DNA of 64,000 bases from Varroa destructor (GCF_002443255.2 NW_019211455.1:24902479-24966478), one strand, 5' to 3'; positions 25,772 to 38,874 are shown, counted from the stretch's first letter. Program-made: numbers and translations. The notes: generated from the letters alone by a model not told the origin.

Positions 25772-27620
25772 TTAGTTCCTTGTTTCAACCAGCAATGGCA
25801 CTCCACCTTCAGGAGTGAGGCTCATATTGAGCGCTTTCCGATGAGGCACTTCCGCTAGTTGTGGAGAGCGGACGAGTCGAAACGATCGCAGGATCGTGAC
25901 GAACGTGATTTTCAATTCTATCAGTGAGAATCTCCTACCAATACACATTTTTGGTCCAATCCCAAACGGCAAATACTGAGGCTGTGTAGCGGCATTGGTA
26001 TCGACGAAACGGTCAGGGTTGAAACGTTCTGGATCTGGCCAGTATTTAGGGTTCATGTGTACCTCAAGAACAGATGCTTGTACCTGGGTGCCCTTGGGAA
26101 TGTGAAAGCCCCCGACCTGCACATCAGCGTTGCCAACTCGGGAAACCAAAGAGATAACGGGCGGAAACATTCGCAGTGTTTCTAGCAGAAACGCTTCCAT
26201 TCGTTTAAGTTTTTGGACCTGTTCGTAAGTGACGTCTTCAGGTCCACTACAGACCTCATTAATCTCTTCGAACAGTTTTTCCTGCTCCTCGGGGTGTATT
26301 GCCATCAGGCAGCAGGCGTTAGCAATAGTAATTGCAGTAGTTTCGTAGCCAGCAAGGAGAAAGAAAAAGGCATTTGCGGCCACATCCTGATCCTCGATTA
26401 TACGGGTATCCTCACTGGCGGCGTCTATCATCAACTGTAACATGTCGTCCGCCTTGCATCTGTTCTTTTTGCGATACTTGATCACTTCATGGATATGCGC
26501 GACTAGTCCATACATTGTTTTATGCGTCGATGTGAAACTGATACAAACGAGACCAAGCGGTTGTTATTTTTATATATATGCTAATAGACATACTATGATG
26601 CTTGATGTGTTTTGTTTCGGATACTATTTTCAATGGCGTCTGTATTATTATACAGGATTAACATCTATATTCATGGAGGGTAGGGAACGAATCATTACTA
26701 CTTACTCTGCCAACGCCTTGAGCACTTTCGTTAGGTGAGGTAGTCCATGGGCCAAGTGGTAAATATAGGTATCCGTGTTTGACAGGAACTTACGCACCTG
26801 ATTTAGCAACGTGTCTTTGTCATCAATGATACAATTGATTTTCGTTGCTAGTGCACAGCGAGCTATTACATCTAGGGTAAGCTTCTGGCCTATGTCGAAA
26901 AAGCAGATAGGAGCGGCTTCAGCAGAGCGCTCCTTAATCACCTGAAAAATATTGTGCATTACGCAAACGTGTATGTTATTTTTGTATTTTCGACCCGATG
27001 AAACACGGCTTGTGTGGCAACACATAGCTTATCTGATAACCGGTAAATTACAAATTTAGCTAGTGAGCTACCTGCACCGTAGTACGTGCTGAGTCATTCA
27101 TGAGACACATCATCAGTTTAAGTTTTGCTCCGCTGAACGCTGGGGTTAGCACTGAACGAACTGTTTTCCAATGGTCGTGCGGTAGGCAGAGTAGAGTGCT
27201 CGTTACAGGGTAAGTTTGAAGAGCGAACGGCGGTCTCTCATTGAAAACATTAGGCAACTTCACGAACAAGTCGCGAACCATTTCAGCGTCCGAAAGAGCT
27301 ATAACGGGCTTCTCGCCGATATAGAAGCCGAACACTGGCCCATATTTCTTAGTCCAATCGCGTATTGCTTCGATTGGTTTCTTCTGAATGGTCATATAAT
27401 GGCCAAATAGAAGCGAATCTACTTCGGGACCGGGAATACCGAATTTCTTGAGGATTTTTTGATCTGAGCGACGTTGCAGCACCCAGAGTCCAACCATAAT
27501 GAGTATCACAATGGCTAGCCAGACCGAGAACACGTTGAGGTGACCATACTTGTTGGCCAACTCAAGAAAATCCTGCTTTGGGATTTCCTCTAACAAGCAG
27601 AGTATGTCCGCCATGATCAT
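25772..27620 (-). CDS. Cytochrome P450 monooxygenase, CYP3 clan, complete
   Basis: Heme-thiolate monooxygenase, expected to be ER-anchored and to oxidise xenobiotics or endogenous lipids with electrons from P450 reductase. Three exons: 27620-27072, 26941-26706 and 26537-25772 (549 + 236 + 766 nt = 516 codons plus stop). Both introns are GT-AG and the phases (0, then 2) join exactly. Visible motifs, in order: membrane helix at about residues 30-48; proline hinge FGIPGPE (60-66); C-helix WKTVR (151-155); I-helix oxygen-activation motif AGYETT (324-329); K-helix ETLR (381-384); PERF-region DPERFNPDRF (430-439); heme loop PFGIGPKMCIG (452-462) with the Cys ligand at 460. Start: an in-frame TAG lies just upstream of ATG 27620. 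The ATG at 27614 has a stronger context (A at -3, G at +4) and would remove two residues. Length and motif spacing are normal for the family. Clan assignment rests on the overall CYP3A/thromboxane-synthase-like pattern; the subfamily is not determined. Oddities: Lys replaces the conserved heme-loop Arg, and about 29 polar residues precede the membrane helix. Confidence 0.95.
26538..26705 (-). other. P450 intron 2 (168 bp, phase 2)
   Basis: The donor reads GTAAGT after ...GCA GA. The acceptor ends in TATCAG. Joining gives a GAT codon (Asp 262) and continues the frame as FTSTHKTMYGLV, which restores the F-to-G helix region expected in a CYP3-clan protein. Confidence 0.9.
26942..27071 (-). other. 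P450 intron 1 (130 bp, phase 0)
   Basis: The donor is CAG|GTAGCT and the acceptor ends in TTTTTCAG. Joining links ...RTTVQ to VIKERSAEAAP with no shift. Without splicing the frame stops four codons later. Confidence 0.9.
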
Positions 27621-30600
27621 TCTACGCTACTTCGACGCACCGTGAATTGTTGTCGCGCACTTTTGTTTGCTACGAAAGGCCAATTCAACTCAACTATAAT
27701 GGAACGACCATCTACTGAATGTAACAAGCTACTCGTGTAAGCTTTGGTGTTTTCTACAGAAAATTTACTGGTTTTGGAGAGATTACTCCCCCAGCGTCCC
27801 CTTATCAACGATTAGGCCTGCTTGGCTTAATGAAATCTCTTGGCACACGCCATTGATTCACTATCACACTTCTCAAAAGGCAGCAATTGAATGCTAGTAT
27901 TATAGATGCATGGCTGCTTGGGAGCTTGATGGATAGACCAAACAGATGATCAAGTTTGTGTAACTAAAATATGACCTAGCTATTGAATCATTCAAAACCA
28001 CTGGAATAAGTATTTTCAGATATAGTAATCTAGCCTTTGGCGATGCTACAATGGATCTTGTTTAAAGTGATCATAATAATTAATCTATTGGGTGACGTTC
28101 GCGATCGGACGAAAAATCTTGCTATTCGTGCACGCCGGGCACAATGCCGCTAACGGCTGGGTACTAGGTGATGTCTTAGCAGTACTGAGTACGTATTTTG
28201 CCATCAGTAATTTTTCCTTTGGTGGTTTGGAAAGTAGACAAACGAACATAGTTTTCACAATTGAAAAAAAAAACCAAGTCATCGCGGCTCTAATCCCCTC
28301 CGAATTTCGTCCGCCATCCCATAATCCTATAGCATACCTGTATTGGGTTCTGTTGCTTTGGGTGTAAACATGATAATTATCATGGTTTCACTAGCGTAAA
28401 TGTATTAACAGCAGCATTATGAAGAAAAAGAGTTTTTTCTTCTCTTAACTGTCATTTACTCTCAGATTCGTTTTCTCTTGTCGCTTCTGTCTAGCCGCAC
28501 GCTGCTGAATAACGCAGTGAGGTAAAAACATAAAACATGCTACAAAACAGGAAATAATACGAATACTTAGGAGATACATAGGGTAAATTCAAGGGTTGGC
28601 TGTCATTGTTTACATGCTGCCGTACAGGTAATTTAGGGCTTTCTACAAAACTACATTTAATGACGGAAAGAAAACTAGTAGCATCTGCTTAGTGGTAGCT
28701 GTCGCCATGGCTGGATCCTTCCAGGCACCTAAGGGATGCTCAATTCTGACAGCTGAAATGAAAAGGGACACGAATACCAATTCTGCATGCCGTGATCCTC
28801 ATTCGTTCAGATCGTATTGCTTTTTCCTCGTTTCGAAAAGTTAATCTTATGAACGAGAACGTAACTTCCTCATGTATAGATTGAATAAGAAGTTGCAGCT
28901 ATAGCCATAGCACAAGCAAAATACTCGAACTACGGATGTCGCTCACTAGTAAGACACGGTGTTGCGGCTGCTGGTTTTAACAAGCAAGCGTTTTCTCTCT
29001 GTTAAAACTCAACATATGAACGTTATTTTAGTCGTAGCCTCTCGTATGGTTTTCGTGCAGGGGTTCCTTTTCCCGCCGGACTCTTTCCGGGTGCAAGCGA
29101 ATTTATGAACAAACACCTACAACCGCTGCTCCAGCCACTACCACCAGCTGGTAGATAGGTAACTTTTCTGTGTTGCAAAGTGAGTTTGCCTTTCGAAAAA
29201 TGTTTGCGTTACTTGCTTATGATATCATCGTTCATGCGGTTCAACAAAGCTGCCGTACAGCAGACGTAATCGAATGTAAACAAAACGAATAAGCAACGTA
29301 ATTATTTACAGGATGTCGAAAATTTATATCATCTTACTTAATTCTGCCAGGAGCTACATAAAATTGAAGTTTTCGCATCTATGATTTAATATTGGCAACA
29401 TCAATTACGCAAAATGCTGGTCTTCTAATACATGTTCATGTATGCGATACTGCATATTTGAGAACGGCCATCAGTAGATATTAGAAATAATGAGAAGCGT
29501 TTACCGATTCTTAGTTTGCAATAGAGTAGTGTATTGACGCTAGGATCGGTCAACATTTTATGTCCTTTGGGGCCTATTTTTGAATAGGATGGGGCAGGTA
29601 GTTAACCCATTTCAGAGTTTCAGTAAGTTCTTGCACTACCGGCTGCACTACCGTTCAGTTGTGGTTGAGTAAAACTTTTCTTGTCGATGAAAAAGCCATT
29701 AGCTAGAGATAAGACCTCCAGATATGGATGCAGTGGCCTTGTTTTGGAACTACAGTCACGAAACAATAAACTGGCCGTGAAAAATACAAGCTATCAGAGA
29801 TACGTAAGCGGTTGCCTACGCTCAACTGCAACTCAGGCGGGTAAAGCGTGCGGCGCTATCAATGTACTACGCCCATGATATTGATAAGACATTACAATCG
29901 TCGTCATCATAACGAACATACCGATAGAGCAGCAATAAAATAGGCACTCGCTTTTAGTTGTTGTTTATTGTGACTCGGTATTTAGATGAGCTTTGATTTA
30001 AGAGGTTCGTTCTCAGCGCGACGAACTGGGCTCTCGGCATAATTCACGCCTTTATGAGGAGCAGCAACTACAATACGCCACCGCATAACGGGAGTGTGTG
30101 TCAATGTATGTCACAGTGACAAAACTATACATTTAAGATTAGCTCGATATACCTCGTTTTTCTTAATCGGATTTTTCAATTATCAATGAATGCAATCGAA
30201 GCGTTCAATCCCAATTCCAGAAGCCAATAAAACAATTATGACCCTGACACGATACGACCGACACTGAGTACGATGCGAGACTCTAGCTCAAGTACAGATT
30301 AAAGACTGTCTTACGTATACTTCAACCTAACAGCTACAGTGAATACGATTTTGCGAGCAAGTCTGGCATAGGCAAGACACCAGTTTGATTTCGTAATAAA
30401 AATAACGTTTCTCATTCTATTGACATGAAACCCTACAGGCTTTGCTCTGCGACTTCCCATAGATAGTTTGATTTTAATCGAAGAGCCAGTAGATTATTTG
30501 GGGCGTTCGGTCGAAGAAAGTGGGTCAAACAAAATATTTTCATGTGTGTCTCTTATGTTTCCAATATAATACACACGTACCTCTCGTGACAAGGACAATC

Positions 30601-33600
30601 CTTGCGTTTCAATAAATCTTTCAATTATTGGAAATCGTCACACCATTGCCACCGTAAGACTTCATCACATGTCCACCAATTATTACGTTCCTGCAAACGT
30701 ACCGAGGTGCATAAAAATGTCTAATATATATAATATCACGTTTGCTTTTAATCACGAATAGATGAATAAGCGTACGTTTTCAGACCACTATTTAAAAAAA
30801 AAAAATGTTAAATGCGTACGAATAATTGGAGACTGAATTTTCAGCAAAACTTATTTGTTTACGTCGTCGTCATTAGAGGTTACGGTGAGTTTCGGCAGTC
30901 TTTGACACAGATAAGGCAAAAAATTGCAATGAATCCAAGTACACATATGATACATGTGCCCGAAAATAAATATGGGATTGATAAGAAGCGCTAGGTGTGG
31001 TTAGGAGTAGCCAGCAACTAATGGCAAAACGGAGTACTGCGCTCGATTCACACACAGATGGCCACCGAATACAGACTTAAACATTATACTAGTCAATCAC
31101 TTATTAGAAGTAAATAGAACCATCATCTATAGCTGAGAAGCAGGCTTGGACTTAGAAAACGCAAAAAAAGACGCACTCGTGTTTCTGGTCTGTCTGGTCA
31201 TATTATTAGCCCACAACACGATAGCTGGCAGCTCGGTGCGATATCGATTGGCCTACTTAGGCCTTTATTAGACTGTAGGCATAATAAATGTCGGGCGTCA
31301 TGCAAACGTAAAATACGTCTCAACAGCCAGAGCTCTGTCTAAAAAGTTAGGGTTAATAAACTAATTTCATGCGTATATGTTAAAGTTAGCCTTTTTTTCT
31401 GAACAGTGTCAGCAAATAGCGAATGTATGTATTTTTCATTGTTGGCGTATTCTCTCTGAGAATACAAACATCCGTAAAATGCCGTATAATCTATTTAGGT
31501 AAAAATTAACCAAGTAATTATAGCTAAATTTGTATGATTTATGGTTTAATAAATTGCCTACATTGTCTTGCTACAGGAAACTTCTCACCTATTAGTGTTT
31601 CATTGAAAATAGTTCTCGATATATAGTTAACGGAAAGGTACTGATATTTGATGTGCAGCTTTGAAGCAGACAAGACATTTTTGTAGCTAGTCTTCTATCC
31701 GCATTGTTTCGCCATTTGTCCTTTTTCTTTTCTAGCGTCTTCGGCTCTTATGGTTGATTGAGCAAATTCTGCAAAACATCTCCTTCTTGGCACAACATTA
31801 AGTCTTTACAAGAAGTTATGGCCTGAGTGCGGCTTCCTTTTACGGCATATATGCCTTTACCACCGCTGAATTGATACACTGTCATATATGAATAATATAT
31901 TAGATCTTCTACGTTATCCTGTCGCTCTATAGAATACTGCTCGGCATAACGCTCGATTACTGCCTAGCTAAAAGGTATATTCGTACGATCACGAATGACC
32001 TACCTAACCTAGGCCGTGGTCTCGATAACGCACCACGCGGGTGAGATAATTGCGGCTGAATAATTTTACCATAAAGATTTTACTAAAAGACAAATTAGTT
32101 TTAACATTCGATTTCAGTGATGGAGTGCGGTCGTAAATGTTATCCTTTTGTTTGACCCGCATATTCAACAGTTCGATACAACGCCATGACTAATGAGGGT
32201 ACGTTATGAGTGCTTCTATTAAATGCTGACAAAAATCAGCGAACTCTAATGAAGCATACAAGCTTACTTATTACGGTTCACATAACTTCACATCTTATAG
32301 GCAATGAAGTGTGCAAGTTTCTGGCATGCTCTAACTTCTAGTGATATGATTCGATTTAGATACAATTCCCGTTGTACTTCCCAAACAGAAGATGGTGCCG
32401 TATATAGTAGATGCGTGTATCACAGCCGGACATTATAGATAGTTATTTTCTTTAACTCAGTTCACCTTTTGCAGCGAACTACGTATCGAAGAAAGATACT
32501 GTTCATCATATTTTAAGCACATCTATCGCTTTTTCGAGCTACAGTGAATTCTATACACACCTATGAACCAATTCTATACATACGAGTTATACGAATCCTT
32601 AATAAGATGTCACGGCCATCGCATATAGGACTATATCGACTAGTTAGTCGTCTTACTATTATGCAGTGCAAAAATCTCTGTCGTTTGTTAAGTTGAATCC
32701 TAACGGAATCAATAACAACATGCTTACGCCCTTTTTCCCCCTATGCGGCCATAAGTTGCCTGCGACGAAACGTCAGGCAGACCAAGGCCAAATGGCCAAT
32801 CGACAAGAGACTGGCGGATTGTTCTATGCTAGACACAGGTGTTAACACAGCAATATCTAGCACAAGAATTGACCTTTCCTTTACCTAATAAGAGTAACCG
32901 ATATGTTATATAGAACGCGAGCTACCAGCAGACGTTGTGTTGTACTGTCCCTAATACTCGTCTTATGGCACATCTCCTTTGGTTGTCGTATGTTCGTATT
33001 ATTTGGCACGGTACAAAAATATAGTTACTTGTGCTTATTATTCGCAAAAACATTCTACTTCCTTGTATGAACATGTACGGCCTTTCCATCACATTGAAAA
33101 GTACCAATAGTCGCGCTGCAGAAACTGCACGCTTTTGCGCAGAGGAACAGCTAGAATAATCTAAAAGGGTTACAATTGCTTCTAGCCCCACTGGCGCAAC
33201 GGACATATGCTGGTCGTTTAATAGCTTTCAAATAGGGCTTCGGCTTTTTGGTGAACGGGAGAACGAACGGCTGAGACAACTCATGTAAGTGTAAACATTA
33301 TCACAACGGGAGGCGAAAGAACACCGCCAAGTTCAATAGCTAAGAGCAGCTTTTATTCAGTTTCTGTTAAACTACAACGCTCCAGCATGTTACGACTACG
33401 AAATGGACGCAAGCTTCTCGTAACATTCCATAATGGAAAGGACCCTTTACAAGCAATCGGGAGGAGGAGTAGCTCCTGGGTTTCGATTATGTGCATCGCT
33501 CCGACTTTGGAGTGCAATGTTTAATGGGTCTTCTATCACCTCTAATAACAGAAATAGGTGTGGGTCCGGTCAGATTAGAATGGCCATTCTGTGACACTCG

Positions 33601-34380
33601 CGTGAGCCTACAGCTGGCATTATCGAAACCAATGAGGCTAACTCCTATGAATTTTAAAAATTGCTAACGATATCGTCGTTCCCAAATACAGTTCAAGCTT
33701 GCTGAAGGATATTAAAGGTTTATTTTTGCTAACCTATACGCACGGAGCTTACATTATAAAGCAGCCAAGAGCTTAAAAGCTATAGTCATAGTTAACAGGA
33801 AAAACTACAACAAGCTATTTTTTTTTCCTTATTCTTGCCTAGCCACAGAGAAAGAAAACACAGAAATTAAAAATGGCGGCACAGTCCATGTTTGACCCTG
33901 ACAAAACTCTACATAAATGTTGTGCGCAAGACGAAAAATTGTTTAAATGGCGACGTGAACGTAAACGATGTAAGCGTTTGTTTAATTAGCGAAATGAATA
34001 TTGCTTATATAGACAGTCGGCATCAACAATAGCCCCCCTGTGACGTAAACGTCCGATGTCGACATCAAAGATACGTGTACCTGGTATACGATAAAATCTA
34101 TTTCCGCATCGCCGTAGCTGGTTCTACCGGCTTATTTGATATGAACTATAATACGGAACACATTGGCTAGATGTGCACGGTTAAGCTAGAAGCTTTACCG
34201 GCCTGTGGTTCGCTTGCGCTGAAGCGGCCGCTGAGAGTTCAGCTGTCAAAACGTAGAGCTTTTATGTCGCTATCAATCATACTATAAGTTGCAGTTTTCA
34301 CTATCTCTACTATTTCGCTTTTGCTGGTGGACAAGGCTGGTGCTCGAGGGCACGTTCAAATCAAAGGCTGTTGATTTTAG
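27621..34380. other. P450 upstream region and unassigned DNA
   Basis: No convincing TATA box, initiator or binding-site cluster could be picked out upstream of the P450 start. A perfect 16-bp palindrome lies at 28369-28384. Short overlapping open frames near 28085-28367 on both strands are unrecognised. A possible ATG in good context at about 33873 opens only about 39 codons, with a GTAAGC donor-like sequence near its end, and is not otherwise supported. Nothing else was found. Confidence 0.5.
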
Positions 34381-34624
34381 TGTGATGTGTTCAATACGAG
34401 TGGCGGTCACCGCTTTAGAGAATCGTATGCCCAGCTTGAGCTGCTATTTTGATCATCGGCATCATGAAATTTCGTGCAATTCCGCTACCCGATTCGCTTG
34501 CCTGCCCTATTGTCTGTGCGACCCTGCCTACAATGAGCTGTGCATAAGCGAACATCGAGACCAGCGTCTTCAGCGTACGTACGAGATATCATACAAAATA
34601 AGGCCTAAGAACGTCGTCGTCTGA
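34381..34624 (+). CDS. Possible cysteine-rich coding exon
   Basis: An open frame ending in TGA at 34622-34624, preceded by a good splice acceptor (TTGATTTTAG) that would start the exon at 34381, one base before a codon boundary. It encodes about 80 residues with seven Cys, six of them closely spaced: C-x10-C-x7-C-x3-C-x-C-x7-C, within a part containing CLPYCLCDPAYNELC. The tail is basic and ends KNVVV. Codon choice looks coding-like compared with the flanks. Such spacing is typical of small secreted disulfide-rich domains, but I recognise no named family and no signal-peptide exon is certain. The open frame also extends upstream to 34289, where a hydrophobic start could serve instead. AATAAA occurs downstream at about 34931-34936. 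A chance frame is possible. Confidence 0.25.
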
Positions 34625-37600
34625 TGTATCATACCTAAAGAGAGTGCATTTTAATCTAGCGGCAGCTGCCTTAGAACTTCTAGGTTTCGTTTGATGAGCC
34701 TGCAAACATATGTAGCTTATAGACATGTTGTCTACAGTCTACTTTCTGCTAACCAAAAAAAATTAAGCGGCTGATGCCTTACCTAGGCGTGATTTATTTT
34801 TAGCGCTTGAATATAAATTTCGTGTTATTATTGGAGTCGCAGTCACTCTGAGGGTAGCTCCTATTCGAATTAGATGCGCTATATTCATATATTCCTCTAT
34901 GGGAGTCGGCATTCTCTATTGACAGCTGAGGCAATAAAATATGCAAGGGATACAAATGTTTAATATATATGCAAATCATATATAATACGGATCGTGTCGA
35001 ATATGGCGCATATTTATTACATCTAAGTATCCATGCTATGACATTGGGCGATAATATACCCTAGTCATATGATGGAATCATGAGAAATATGTCCCATATT
35101 CATATGATAAATACTGGACAAGGTGCTATTTATCTACCAGACTTGTACAAAGACAAGAAGCATATTGGGAGCCGAGTGTTTTGTTACGACTGAAAGAACT
35201 AGTCGACTCGTTAATTCGTCTAACGTACGGAACTTTTCCACCACAAACCGATCACTAAACCTTCATTTGATGCTATCTTCAAAAAATGATGACGCATTTT
35301 GCAGCTTTTTAGCAGCTTCTAGCTCTAGCTAGAAGCGTCGCGAGTTCAGTGCACCAGGCAATACGACAAGTGACTTTGTTGTCGATTTTGCCTGTTTGCG
35401 ATGGGGGAACTCGAGCGATTACGAGTTCGTGACAACGACAAATGGCAGCAAGCAAATCTCTACTTTTATAATATATAACAAAAGTACTTAGCCTGTATGT
35501 AGAGGAGTTTGTATTTTGTTAACTACTAACGAGGCTACAAACGAGGCACCAGCAACATATTTACCTTTTCTGGGTCTCTAATCCGTTTTCACTTATGTAC
35601 AAGAGCGTAACTCTTTTTTTTTTTTTTTTTTATTTAAACGAGTTCTCAAATAGATTGCATTAGGAACTAGCCAGTAGCCGCAAGTTTCTGCTCAATAGTT
35701 GTATATGGGAGAAAATTCTATTATTTTGTTAACAATTGTTAGAAGAGGCATTGCGCGCTGTGGCCAAGTTCACAGCAGACAAGAATCGTTTTATCTGAGC
35801 CAAGCAATATCTGCATATCTTGTTTACTTTTTCTGTCAATGCCGTTATCCAAAAATAATCAGCGAGTTCATAGGAAGTCACTGTGCACTGTTAAGTTCCT
35901 TACTGAAGATCGTTGAACACCGGACGAGAGATTCCGTAATAATTTCGGGACATCATAAAATTAATATCTGATGGATACGGAAGGAATTCTCTGCAGGGAA
36001 ATAGCATATCAGAATAAGAATGGCGGTTTTCCCTCAAAAGAATAAGGTCAAAAAACATTGCTTTTCTGCATTTATGAAAATATTATGTGATGGACCAAAT
36101 TACGTTTTACTTCATAGCTGCACAAGATAGTACTTTAGCCCACACTTCTTTTTGAGTTTGATAGATTGTGCGACGAGCAGGGCTTCAGTGGTTCTCGATT
36201 ATCGGCGGACTCAAACTTGAGAGCGACAAAATTTTGCAATCTGTTCGGTTAGACTTGCGATGGAAGATTGTATTTACGCTTTCATAGCCAACCGTTAGGA
36301 TATTCGGCCTTACTTTGATAAAAACAGATGTGCATGTCCTGAGTATGATGTTATAGTTATAAATAATTAACTTCTTATTCAAAGGAAAGCCGCGTCTAGT
36401 GCAAATCTTATGATATTTTAGATGGGCAACTGCTCAGCTCAACCTGCCATCTGCGATCCTCCACTTATTATCAAGTTCCAAATGGACGCTTTCAATAAAA
36501 TAAGTGGATATCGTTGCAAGACTTCTTTGAAAATCGTTCTGAAATCGAAGTAATCGAGCGTAGGATTTTACCTAAAGCGCAACTATTATAGAATACGGGG
36601 ACCTGTACCAATAGAACGCAGACATGAACTCACTAGACCAACAAAGGACCAAACCTGACTTAAATTTAAACGCAAAATCTGCCATATATTCCCGTGTTTG
36701 TCGGCCATTTATTTTCAGCACCGTTTCAATATATTTCTCCAACGATTAGTGTTCCTCTCTTAGACGTTGAGTCACAATACATAATGCGATGCTGGCCACC
36801 TCGGGGCGATGCTGCGAAACTCCGCACTGCAGCAGAACTTCTTGCCAGCGCAGCACATTTACCTACAAACAGATGTATTTAGTCGTCAATGACATTACGT
36901 AATAACATTTATGTTTAGCTACATTTATACGTTTAGACTTAAACATTTTTTACTGATACTTGTGACCACTGCTACGACAACGGCATGTGTGTACCTATCG
37001 CGTGAAATCCAAACAAAGGAAAAGCACAGGGGGGGAGGGGGGATTATACAGGGATAAGCTGAGGTTTTAAGCCTTCTCGGTAATATGTTATCGAGGCGCT
37101 TAGACCTTGCGGAGCAACCCAAGCAGACCCGAAATAAGACTAGAAAGACTGAGGCCAGAAACAGGACGCGTAGGACATACAAAAGGTGTGCAGCGGCAAC
37201 AGTGGCGACTAGGCGATATCATATCACATGCTCAGTTGTGTCTGGTGATGGTGAAATGTAAAAAACGCGCACAAAAGCATTTCCTTAAAAGCCTTCTCCC
37301 CTATGCATTGCATCCAATGTATTGCTATTCCCTTCCTTTGCTTCCTTTGGAAAGCCCCTTTGAAAGCCATTTTAGCTAGCTTCGCGAGTTTGAACTTCTA
37401 TAAGGAACAAATCTCTGGGCTAGCCTATGTGGGTTTGGCATCTAAAAAACGAAGATTCGCTTGGAAGCATGACTTAGGGCAAGGTACGTGTAGGCAAAGA
37501 TGCTGGTCGACACGACAAGCAACTGTGTCGGCTACACGTCGCTTACTTCGTTTCGATTCTTACTGCTTCGTGGTGGGCCTATTCGATTTCTGCCTGAACG

Positions 37601-38689
37601 AGCTGTACGAACACGTGATCGAGGACGTCGCGATGTCGCGGTGCAGTGAAGTCTGCTGGTGTACCATACAATAGGCTGGAACAGCTTGCGATAAGGTTTT
37701 TCTCGTGGTAGCTTTCAGCACGTACACTTATATACGAATGCATGTTGCAGGTAATGAAGTTATATACATGAGCACCAGTGGACGATTGTCAAAACTTTTC
37801 GTCCTTAATTCGTCCTGTAATTTCATATTTGTGCTTTCATCACATTTTCATGAGTATTAGCGGCGAGGAAACCGACGCATCGGTATTTCCCAGTCGCTCC
37901 CGATCGGCTAGAGTAGAATTGTTTTTTTCTATAACTAGTAAACCTCTATATTGCTTTTAAGTACGCATATTTCTCACTATGCGTGCTTCGTTGCGTTTCC
38001 CAGTTCTGGCTAGCGCAGAATCTGCCAAGGCAGTAACTGGGGTAGAGATACAGAGGGCATGCGCGTGATATGACGGTCAATCTGGCAACGGAACAAAAAG
38101 ATCTGATGAACGATCACCAAGCAAATCGGGAGGAACCAAAAAATTCTACGTGCTTTTCTTTTTACTACCACGGTCTCAAGTTATGTTTAACACGACTTAT
38201 AATAATTAGTCATCATGGTAATGACGTTCAATATTCAGGGTTGCCGCCGCGCATAACGGACGATGCATACTAAAAACATGAACAGTTTTACTAGCGGGTA
38301 TTGGCAGTTGGAAAAATATGAGACGATCTTTAACATGTAAGAATCACAGTACGTTGGGGAAGAGATTTCCTCAAACTTTCCAGATTATGTATCTTGTACA
38401 GATCGGCACTGAACCCTACGCGAAAACTTTCGTTTTACTCAATAGTGCTCTAAGTCGCCTTCGCAATTGAAAAACTGTTGGCACAAACATAGATAAGCGA
38501 ACCTCATTTGTAAAAGCCTGATTAAAAATGGTTCGAGTGTCCATTTGTCCTTTTAAATTACATTCGAAGGGTCAGCTTTCGTCGTTCAATATCATCTTAT
38601 ACTCTACCGGATGATCTCGCTTGAGTGCTTTAGTAGTCTACGAAGGAGTAATAGCCTGCTGTAATGTTCTGACTTGTTAGCTCGTGCCG
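34625..38689. other. Unassigned non-coding DNA
   Basis: No gene could be supported. An 18-nt T run lies at about 35614-35631. G-rich runs occur at 37029-37042. Several medium open frames, the longest at 37303-37674, show no recognisable similarity. Confidence 0.55.
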
Positions 38690-38874
38690 TTATTTATCTT
38701 TAATTACATTCGAATTTCTGGCGTGGTCCGCTTTGAAGCTAGGGGGCGGAAGCGCCCACCCGTCGTCACTGTCGCTCGGTGTCGCTGTTAGGATTAGAGC
38801 GTTCCGTTTGTCTTTTAGAGACGCGCTTCTATCAAATCTAAGTGCCACTTTGAAGATTCCATTATAACTGTTTC
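38690..38874 (-). CDS. Possible 3'-terminal coding exon, unrecognised
   Basis: A minus-strand frame, ending in TAA at 38690-38692, of about 60 residues. It has a coding-like mix: FKVALRFDRSASLKDKRN followed by an acidic and proline-rich part ending NVIKDK. No ATG starts it. A pyrimidine-rich acceptor (TCCTTCGTTCAG) would open the exon at 38874. It could be the last exon of a gene whose other exons lie at higher coordinates, but none was identified. I recognise no family. It may be a chance open frame. Confidence 0.18.

Noticed and set aside
26213..26440. Plus-strand frame opposite P450 exon 3 (and a similar one at 27216-27410 opposite exon 1)
   Set aside because: Shadows of the P450 coding strand.
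33873..33992. ATG in good context opening about 39 codons with a donor-like GTAAGC
   Set aside because: Its phase does not match the acceptor of the cysteine-rich exon at 34381, so no gene model joins them.
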